From the NCBI GenBank assembly GCA_902785825.1, contig CACZZZ010000015.1, positions 1-59,454 of the forward strand: a stretch of 59,454 nt of DNA, in the 5' to 3' direction. Positions 53,372 through 59,454 of the stretch are shown piece after piece. Source of the DNA: an uncultured Bacteroidia bacterium (lineage in GTDB: Bacteria; Bacteroidota; Bacteroidia; Bacteroidales; UBA932). The notes under the pieces are model-generated. The model was given only the letters and a program-made list of their open reading frames with translations, did no database searches and was not told the DNA's origin. The first letter of the stretch is position 1, and each line of letters opens with the position of its first letter. Made by a program: the position numbers and the translations under genes.

Positions 53372-54817
53372 ATGAGTTGGAAAGAAGACGCCATTAAGTA
53401 CCTGCACAATAGCCTTCATCCCGTGAAGGTTGAACTGAATGAACTCGATTGGAAGAGTGGCCTATCTGAGAAATCAGAGAGATTGTCTCAACATATATCT
53501 GCTTTCGCCAATCAAATAGGTGGCGGCACTTTTGCTTTTGGTGTCAATAATGATGCATCCTTGTTCACTCCCTCAAGAGAGCAAGCCGAGGATATTGTCA
53601 GCCGTCTAGGAAGCATTGCTAGGAATAATCTGCATATACCTATAAAGTTAGAGCATGCGTCGGTCGAATATGAGGGAGAAGGCATTCTCTTCGTTCATGT
53701 CCCGGAGCAAGTTGACAAACCTATCTACCTTCGTGGAGGCACTATCTATGACAGTTATTACCGTTCCGCCGGTCAGACGCACAGGATGTCCCGCCAGCAG
53801 GTCCATGATATGATTGCCGCTAAAGAAGGGATTTCCTTTGAAGACCGAGCTGCCTCTTCGGGCCTTTCTGCCGACCACATTCTCACGATGCTCGACTTCG
53901 GAGAGTTCTACAAACTAATAAGCAAACCTGTCCCGATTGGGGCTGAAAGCATTGCTGAAGGCATGGCTAATTATGGCTTCTGCAAGAAATGTGAAACAGG
54001 CTGGGCAATTACTAACTTGGGCGCCGCCCTATTCGCTAGAGATCTGCGCAGTTTTCCATCTTTGGAGTTTCGCTATGTGGTTGTCCGTCAATATAAGGGG
54101 GCCAATAATCGAGACATTTCAGCTGAAACTTTCTTCTACGAAGGATATGCCATCTCACTAGAAAAGATTGTGAAGTATGTCATGAGTCTTCTTGAAAAGA
54201 CAGAAGACATCTTGCACCCGAAGCGTGAGAATAGATATCCTTATCCTGAAGTATCCATTAGGGAACTGGTTGCCAATATGGTTCTTCATCAGAGTTTTGA
54301 GGTCTATGGTATAGCCTTGTCTGTTGAAATATTTACCAACAGGATTGTCATTACCAATCCCGGCACTCCACTCATTGATACAAACCGATTCATTGATCTC
54401 CCGCCAAAATCACGTAACGACAAAATGGCTCAGGCTATGTTCCTTTTCAATCTTTGCGAGAAGCGCGGCAGTGGTATGGACAGAGCTGTTGAAGGGGTTG
54501 AAGCGATGCGTCTTCCTGCCATAACTATAGAAAAAGGCGAAGACTTCACTAGAACTCGTCTATTCCCATTGAAGAAGTACACGGAAATGACTAAAACTGA
54601 GAAAATCCTTGCCTGCTACCAACATGCTTGTTTATTGTTTGAGGATGGGAAGGTACTCACGAACCAGTCTCTGAGAGAGAGGCTTTCAATCGGGAAAAAC
54701 AATGCTGCCGTTGCATCAAGGATTATTGCTGATACTATTACTGCAGGATTCATCAAACCACTAGAGGGACAATCTGCTTCGACGAAATTTCGAGAATATG
54801 TTCCTTATTACATTTAG
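53372..54817 (+). CDS. Schlafen-like AlbA_2 domain protein with ATP-binding domain
   Basis: A 481-residue protein. The N-terminal AlbA_2 (Schlafen-type) domain covers about 15-135 (VKVELNELDWKSG, ISAFANQIGGGTFAFGVNND, IYDSYYRSAGQTHRMS). The middle region is GHKL-like (VSIRELVANMVLHQSFE, VITNPGT, NDKMAQAMFLFNLCEKRGSGMDRAVEGV). The C-terminus looks like a winged helix. Such proteins are often called ATP-binding transcriptional regulators, but AlbA_2/Schlafen domains also occur as RNA-targeting effectors in defence systems. It lies convergent with the SIR2-HerA-AbiTii operon in the AT-rich island. Confidence 0.82.
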   Translation: MSWKEDAIKYLHNSLHPVKVELNELDWKSGLSEKSERLSQHISAFANQIGGGTFAFGVNNDASLFTPSREQAEDIVSRLGSIARNNLHIPIKLEHASVEYEGEGILFVHVPEQVDKPIYLRGGTIYDSYYRSAGQTHRMSRQQVHDMIAAKEGISFEDRAASSGLSADHILTMLDFGEFYKLISKPVPIGAESIAEGMANYGFCKKCETGWAITNLGAALFARDLRSFPSLEFRYVVVRQYKGANNRDISAETFFYEGYAISLEKIVKYVMSLLEKTEDILHPKRENRYPYPEVSIRELVANMVLHQSFEVYGIALSVEIFTNRIVITNPGTPLIDTNRFIDLPPKSRNDKMAQAMFLFNLCEKRGSGMDRAVEGVEAMRLPAITIEKGEDFTRTRLFPLKKYTEMTKTEKILACYQHACLLFEDGKVLTNQSLRERLSIGKNNAAVASRIIADTITAGFIKPLEGQSASTKFREYVPYYI

Positions 54818-55056
54818 TGCTTCTTTGCACAGGTAGTCCTTGCAAAATATAACTCATTGATTATTAGTGATTTTTTCTTTGCATAAATAATCCCTCTAAA
54901 CTGAAGGAGTATTTTTGCGAAAGACAGAGGCACGGGAATCATCTTAGGCATGCGACCAATGTCTACTGCTTTTTGCTGGATTAGTTGTGTGGTTATCCTT
55001 CAGTAATGCCAGCATCTTCAAGGTAATCCGGATAATACCTGTATATGATCATTCGT
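54818..55056. other. Convergent spacer between the AlbA_2 gene and AbiTii
   Basis: No credible gene; only very short frames. A TATTTTTGC element (about 54909-54917) resembles a -7 box but has no gene behind it. No clear terminator hairpin for either flanking gene was seen. Confidence 0.5.
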
Positions 55057-55968
55057 TTACTGTAACACGCCTAACGCTGCGTTGATTATAGTAGCAATTT
55101 CACTACTTGCCACACCCATAGCAAGCCCCTTTATTATTGCGAGGCTCTTCTTAATCAAACTTTTCCGTGGCGTAGGTGACTGTAACTCACTATTCAAATC
55201 AGCCGCTGTCTCTTTCAGCATTGAGTCTTTTTCCTCTCCGATCAGCACATTCAACCTTGAAAATAATGTTTTTAGCACCTGGACATCGCTTTCTGATAGC
55301 GTGTCCGGCGAAAGCATTATGATATTATCAGCTTCGATTTTGCCTTCCCCGTTGTTTACAATGCTATTGGTAATAGTTTGGAGAAAAACCTTGCTCACCT
55401 CTTCTTTATTGATGGGAGGGGACAAAGTCAGTTCAATTTCTCCTGCTTTGTCCAATTGTAGGATGAAATTTAGAATCATTGACTTCACTGTTTCCACCAA
55501 GGATGAAAAAGAAGACGGCGAAAGGTCTTGATAGACAGCCTCTACGTGTGCGTTATGGAAAAGCTCCTGTACGAATTGATGCCCCATAGCTGGCGTAGGC
55601 TTTCGGATAAGACTCTCATTAGAAATAACCGCTACTCGCTCTGCTTCTATTGCCGGTTCGCTATAATAAACCGTAGAGAGCATCTGTTGCGCACCTCTGT
55701 GCTGAATGGCATCAACGGGTACGTTCATCTCTGTTTGGGTAGCATGGAAGGGTATGGTCAAGAGTGCGGTCACATTGCACCGCAACTGCCGGTAAATGGG
55801 GACTTCAAGTGGTTTGTCGTACCCCCGCTGTTCATTGCTGACCCACTGCTTAAACTCTTGTATCCCTAAAGCCGAGGAAAGGATCTGTGCTTTCAGCAGA
55901 ATCTCGGAAATGGAAGCCTTTCCCGTTATGTCCGCAATTATTTCTTCGCATATCTTATTTATATCCAT
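55057..55968 (-). CDS. AbiTii-domain protein, third gene of the SIR2-HerA operon
   Basis: A 303-residue protein whose N-terminus fits the AbiTii domain: EILLKAQILSSALGIQEFKQWVSNEQRGYDKPLEVPIYRQL. The domain continues to about residue 190 (FVQELFHNAHVEAVYQDLSPSSFSSLVETVKSMILNFILQLDK). The C-terminal part ends in a hydrophobic stretch (LGVLQ at the terminus) that could insert in or lie on a membrane. AbiTii domains occur in predicted abortive-infection proteins; their mechanism is unknown to me. It starts 12 bases after the HerA stop, so it belongs to the same operon. Confidence 0.75.
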   Translation of the reverse strand: MDINKICEEIIADITGKASISEILLKAQILSSALGIQEFKQWVSNEQRGYDKPLEVPIYRQLRCNVTALLTIPFHATQTEMNVPVDAIQHRGAQQMLSTVYYSEPAIEAERVAVISNESLIRKPTPAMGHQFVQELFHNAHVEAVYQDLSPSSFSSLVETVKSMILNFILQLDKAGEIELTLSPPINKEEVSKVFLQTITNSIVNNGEGKIEADNIIMLSPDTLSESDVQVLKTLFSRLNVLIGEEKDSMLKETAADLNSELQSPTPRKSLIKKSLAIIKGLAMGVASSEIATIINAALGVLQ

Positions 55969-55980
55969 GCTGCATATCTT

Positions 55981-57831
55981 TTAAGACCACTCATTAGTGA
56001 TGTTAATGGTCGTATTATCTGGCTGATAGCCGTCAGTTATCTTGTCTATCTTAACTACGATAGGCATTTCTACCATTTGACCAGCAACTACACATGTGCC
56101 TGTTGTCAATATAGGTAGTGACTCCACAGACACCTTGTCGAGATAAGAGATTGTGTTGCGGATCTGTTCAATATCACGCTCGTTCATTAAGCGGTGGATG
56201 AAATAGTTGTGAAGTTGTGAAATGATGGTAGGCGATATGTCGGATGGGCGTTGACTGGCAATCGTTAGGAAAACACCGAACTTTCGACCTTCCTTGATTA
56301 CTTCTTCGAACACTTCCAACCTATAGTCTTTCCACTCTTCGCTCTCACGCTCGGACTGACGGGATAGGACATTGTGGGCCTCGTCAATCACGATATTCAG
56401 ATATGTTGTCTTGTCTCTTTGCTGTTTCTTTTCTGTGTAAAACTTATTGGTAAGAATCATAGGAACCATTTTGCGCATATCTAAGTTCAGGTCGCGCAGG
56501 TTCACCACTACTTTGTTGGTCGTCCAGAAGCCAGTAGTACTCGAAAAATCAAACACTTTTCCAATGCTTGGTGCAATAGCTTTTAGCTTATTGATGGCAG
56601 GTGCGATATGTTCATTCATAGCGCGATTGTTGAGTACATCGAATATGAGTTGCATATACATGATGTGGATAAATCGCTCAACTACATTGGTCGGAAATAC
56701 ATATAATCTAGCCTGCAAGTAGAGTGTGGTTTGCAACTCATAGGCAGGGTTGTCCTTGAAGTTTGTATGATAAGCATTGAGAGTTGGGTCAACTTTGTAA
56801 TAGTAATTGTTGGTATTGTGAAACCGGATATCCGACCGTAATCCAATTTCTACATGAGTGAGAGGGTCTTCTTTTTTGGGCAAGATCTGCTCCATATAGT
56901 CAAGAAGGGTATCACCTTTTATTTTATCCGACATCTCCAAGACTGAGCATATCTGCGACTGTAAATAGGCTCTGGCCTTCCCCACGTCATTTCCAATGTT
57001 TCTATAAAGCTTAATTGTGCGTTGGATGAAAGGCCGCTGCGTCTTCTCTGTGGCATTGGCGAAGATACTGATAAGTTGTAGGTCAAGGAAGTCTTCGCTC
57101 TTCATCGGTAATTTATCACCACCTTTTTCTGTCCTTGTGCTGAGAGCGTAAACTGTCTTCTTCTCGCAAATAGACTTCGAGCCTGAATACTCACCATTAA
57201 AGTCAAAGAGAAGGAAACGCGCTTTCCTGTCAAACTTCTCGTTGTCAACGTATTGGGCAAAAAGCTCGTGATACAGTTTAGATAGCGTGTATGACTTGCC
57301 ACTTCCTGTATTGCCAAATATTCCTATGTGACTTGCGAACAAATTATTAATGCCTAATGATATGTTTATTTGCTGGTCGGTGGAGAGGCTGCCGATGGAG
57401 ATAACAGGCTCTCCAGACTTGGCAAAAGAATGAATCGATGCAAACTCATCCTGCGTAAGTAGATAACATTCGTTGTCTATCAATGGCAGTTCAATGATGC
57501 CGCGTTCAAACCTCTCAGATGACATATACCCAACTAACTTCACGACAAGAATCCTGTCAAAATCATCTAGCGTGGAGTGATACTCGGGTATCTCTACTTC
57601 TTTTGGCATTAACCTCTCGGAATCCACCTTGCCAATAATCGGAATAAAACCTTTGATAATCTTCACGTAGGCTCCCACAGACACGTTTTTGATAAGCGCA
57701 CCTTTGAAAAGAATATGAGAGGTATTCTTATCCTTATCGACACGGATTCTCACCTCGCGCCCATCTACTGAGCAGACCACCCCAATCCTGAGAATTGACT
57801 GGTAGAGTATGATATCGCGGTTACTTTCCAT
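55981..57831 (-). CDS. HerA-like hexameric ATPase (DUF87), SIR2 partner
   Basis: A 616-residue ATPase. An N-terminal beta-barrel HAS domain (about 1-120) is followed by the P-loop GNTGSGKS (173-180). Walker B is LNIVIDEAHNVL with catalytic D483/E484, followed by FLTIASQRPSDI and HRLMNERDI (sensor/arginine-finger region). HerA proteins form hexameric DNA translocases. In SIR2-HerA defence the hexamer scaffolds and controls the NADase. It overlaps the upstream SIR2 gene by 11 bases, showing tight coupling. No nuclease domain such as NurA is fused or adjacent. Confidence 0.93.
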   Translation of the reverse strand: MESNRDIILYQSILRIGVVCSVDGREVRIRVDKDKNTSHILFKGALIKNVSVGAYVKIIKGFIPIIGKVDSERLMPKEVEIPEYHSTLDDFDRILVVKLVGYMSSERFERGIIELPLIDNECYLLTQDEFASIHSFAKSGEPVISIGSLSTDQQINISLGINNLFASHIGIFGNTGSGKSYTLSKLYHELFAQYVDNEKFDRKARFLLFDFNGEYSGSKSICEKKTVYALSTRTEKGGDKLPMKSEDFLDLQLISIFANATEKTQRPFIQRTIKLYRNIGNDVGKARAYLQSQICSVLEMSDKIKGDTLLDYMEQILPKKEDPLTHVEIGLRSDIRFHNTNNYYYKVDPTLNAYHTNFKDNPAYELQTTLYLQARLYVFPTNVVERFIHIMYMQLIFDVLNNRAMNEHIAPAINKLKAIAPSIGKVFDFSSTTGFWTTNKVVVNLRDLNLDMRKMVPMILTNKFYTEKKQQRDKTTYLNIVIDEAHNVLSRQSERESEEWKDYRLEVFEEVIKEGRKFGVFLTIASQRPSDISPTIISQLHNYFIHRLMNERDIEQIRNTISYLDKVSVESLPILTTGTCVVAGQMVEMPIVVKIDKITDGYQPDNTTINITNEWS

Positions 57832-59017
57832 ATCGATTCGGTATGCTGCTTCTGATGATGTTGAAAACTATATTGACCGATTCAAGGCTGAAGTTGCTGA
57901 TTGTATTCAACGTGTCAGTAAATTCTTTATTGACACGCTTAACGATGCTTGGCGTAAGTATCGTCACATTGGAATTGAGAGACGAGCCGCTGAGATTCAA
58001 GTTCTTCTTGAAGGAGTCAACTTCGGAATCGGAGTATGCAAAAACAACTATCTGTAGCGTCGGATTGGAGTCCGCTGCCCGCATAGTGAGTTTGGCAATA
58101 TGCTCATCGGCGAAAGAAAAGCCAATAACAAATAAAATGGAATTCTCCTTTTCCAGGGAGTTTGAATAGAGCCTCATTAACTCATAGAAGTGCATATCCA
58201 TCACTGTCTCCTGGAACTTATGCTTCGTGGGATTAACCATTATGAACTTCTCATAGCTGTTTAGGAACGGATCAAATTGGCTGAAATCCATAATGTCTGC
58301 TGACTTGTTCTTGACTTTATTTACCAAATCATCAAATTCGTAAGGTTTCAATGTGCCGGAATCATCGTACTCAGTCTCTACAAAGTCGGTATCTTTTATC
58401 TTTCTCAACTCCTCGAGGATTGAACTTACTAAAGAAAGCTGATAGTCATTCCCTACTTTCCCATTGGCAAGTGCACTCCAGTTGATGGAACCGTGCATCT
58501 TGTAGAGATTGAAAACAGGTAACTCTGCCACACTCTGGAAGTGCAAGCTTGCCTTGCTGATGGACTTCCGAAAATTAGACTCGTCGAATACTTGGTTTAT
58601 ACTTCCACGGAAGCCATCATTAAACTCTATAGCCAAACCTTCAGCGGCATTTTCAATAAGCGTATCAATATTGGTGGTGAAGAGATTGACCTGTTTGGAG
58701 ATCAGTCTAGAACCACGTTTGTTGACAATCTCATTGAGGGTTGATAACAGGTTTGCGTATGTCTTCTTCGCTTCAATATACTTGTCTGCAGGAGTCTTAG
58801 TGTAATTCCCTATGATTGCTTTCTGGTAATATGCACGATATACAGATGCCAGGAATAATTTCTTCTGATTATCATCAAGAGAATTGTCACTAGAGAACTG
58901 AGTAAGCCACTCTTCTATCTTTCCAAGTGTACCGAGAAAAGGTCGAGATGCTCCTGACCCAATAAGAAAGTTAATATTGGCGGATTGTAGATAATTTGTG
59001 AGCGTTTTTATCTCCAT
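57821..59017 (-). CDS. SIR2-family protein, predicted NAD-depleting effector
   Basis: A 398-residue SIR2-like protein. Signatures of the NAD-binding fold are present: IGSGASRP (residues 19-26), FTTNIDTLIEN with N116 and D118, and KMHGSINW with H175, the residue needed for NAD hydrolysis in defence SIR2 proteins. There is no zinc-finger module, so it is not a typical deacetylase. It is the first gene of the SIR2-HerA-AbiTii operon, with a -7 element TAAATTTGC at 59063-59071. By homology with the described SIR2-HerA system it would deplete NAD on phage infection and abort growth of the phage. Confidence 0.93.
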   Translation of the reverse strand: MEIKTLTNYLQSANINFLIGSGASRPFLGTLGKIEEWLTQFSSDNSLDDNQKKLFLASVYRAYYQKAIIGNYTKTPADKYIEAKKTYANLLSTLNEIVNKRGSRLISKQVNLFTTNIDTLIENAAEGLAIEFNDGFRGSINQVFDESNFRKSISKASLHFQSVAELPVFNLYKMHGSINWSALANGKVGNDYQLSLVSSILEELRKIKDTDFVETEYDDSGTLKPYEFDDLVNKVKNKSADIMDFSQFDPFLNSYEKFIMVNPTKHKFQETVMDMHFYELMRLYSNSLEKENSILFVIGFSFADEHIAKLTMRAADSNPTLQIVVFAYSDSEVDSFKKNLNLSGSSLNSNVTILTPSIVKRVNKEFTDTLNTISNFSLESVNIVFNIIRSSIPNRYGK

Positions 59018-59062
59018 AATCTCCGAACATTTATCTATTGATTATCGTATGATATCTGAAAT

Positions 59063-59071
59063 GCAAATTTA
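59063..59071 (-). promoter_or_regulatory. -7 element of the SIR2-HerA-AbiTii operon
   Basis: The minus strand reads TAAATTTGC, an exact consensus match, 46 bases before the SIR2 ATG. The -33 region has no clear TTG. Confidence 0.6.
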
Positions 59072-59188
59072 GCTTTTTTCTACGTATAACTCTAGCCATA
59101 TAATAGAAAGATCTGATTGAACATTGGTGGACAAACCGGCATCTACAGAGTAAAAAGCAGGCTTCCCAATAATCTGTTGCGTCCATTA

Positions 59189-59235
59189 GAAAAAAACAAC
59201 TGCCGCCAGCTCAATCTGAGCTGGCGGCAGTTGTT
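59189..59235 (-). terminator. Strong terminator at the right edge of the island
   Basis: A perfect 19-bp stem (59195-59213 with 59217-59235, three-base loop) followed on the minus strand by six T. It ends the partial gene to the right and separates it from the defence operon. Confidence 0.92.
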
Positions 59236-59262
59236 GCATTTTGAGGCCGAAAGCCGAAGAAT

Positions 59263-59454
59263 CTACTTAGTATACTGCCCTATCCTCCTGAATGTCACAT
59301 CGCCCTCGATCAGGTTCGGCCCGGCCACATTCACCTCTTCACGCGTGAGTACCAGCTTGTCCTTGCTGCACTCTTTGACGTAATAACGTGCCGCAGGCGT
59401 GTAGGCCGCTTTCCTATCCTCCTGCATGAAGTCGTGGTCGAGCTCAAAGAGGTA
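59263..59454 (-). CDS. C-terminal fragment of an unrecognised protein, cut by the window edge
   Basis: The last 63 codons and stop of a minus-strand gene whose start lies beyond the right edge. The peptide begins YLFELDHDFMQEDRKAA and ends VTFRRIGQYTK. Codon use and GC are like the core genes, not the AT-rich island, so the island boundary falls between 59.1 and 59.2 kb. I do not recognise the family. Confidence 0.75.
   Translation of the reverse strand, partial: YLFELDHDFMQEDRKAAYTPAARYYVKECSKDKLVLTREEVNVAGPNLIEGDVTFRRIGQYTK

Noticed and set aside
54950..55006. Tiny frame of 18 codons between the AlbA_2 gene and AbiTii
   Set aside because: Too short, with no ribosome site or coding-like composition.
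1..59454. CRISPR arrays, insertion sequences and rRNA genes
   Set aside because: No regularly spaced direct repeats, transposase frames or rRNA-like conserved blocks were seen anywhere in the window.

Overview
The window reads as a chromosomal segment of a Bacteroidota bacterium, most likely order Bacteroidales with moderately high GC. This rests on the phylum's TAnnTTTG/TAnnTTCG -7 promoter elements upstream of many genes, the near absence of Shine-Dalgarno sites, and family content (TonB-dependent beta-barrel protein, DUF4251, DUF2795, TamB, many secreted lipoprotein glycosidases). Genus-level placement is not possible by eye.

Layout. 1-4.7 kb (minus strand): a coiled-coil protein, zapA, a 6S RNA whose 5' end overlaps the zapA stop codon, RNase Y and a DsbD-type reductase. 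4.7-10 kb (plus): a COG0523 GTPase, a secreted C26 peptidase and a large GH106-type glycosidase. 10-14.6 kb (minus): TamB. 14.6-19.1 kb (plus): TsaD, an FAD dehydrogenase and UmuD-UmuC. A cytidylate-kinase-like gene runs divergently from a glycan block at 19.8-27.2 kb: two tandem GH78 rhamnosidases, a Tat-exported Gfo/Idh/MocA oxidoreductase and a DUF1080 3-keto-glycoside hydrolase. A lipoprotein phosphodiesterase and an acetyl-xylan-esterase-like protein follow on the minus strand (27.2-29.4 kb). 29.5-37.8 kb (plus): pgi, a GHMP sugar kinase of galactokinase/galacturonokinase type, a sugar nucleotidyltransferase, a GH99-like protein, a DUF2207 membrane protein and a GH51 arabinofuranosidase. 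Next come Hsp20, tRNA-Asp and a 1-kb gene-free stretch rich in dispersed repeats. 39.6-48.6 kb (plus): a TonB-dependent-type beta-barrel protein, an SGNH hydrolase, PNP, UvrA, a GT2 glycosyltransferase and a Stealth phosphotransferase. 48.8-53 kb: DUF47, DUF4251, lytic transglycosylase, TrpS, FolE and DUF2795.

The last 6 kb (about 53.0-59.2 kb) is a more AT-rich accessory island bracketed by two strong terminators. It holds a Schlafen/AlbA_2-type ATP-binding protein and a convergent three-gene operon, SIR2 -> HerA -> AbiTii. The SIR2-HerA pair matches a known NAD-depleting anti-phage system. Its coupling to an AbiTii-domain protein, beside the AlbA_2 gene, is the best candidate here for an under-described defence arrangement.

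The glycosidases together suggest rhamnose- and arabinose-decorated plant pectin or plant glycosides as substrates, but no SusC/SusD pair is present. A second theme is a REP-like dispersed repeat of about 28 bp (core CTGTCATCCTGAGCGAAG). It sits in the gene-free stretch and also inside three coding sequences, where it is read through in frame.
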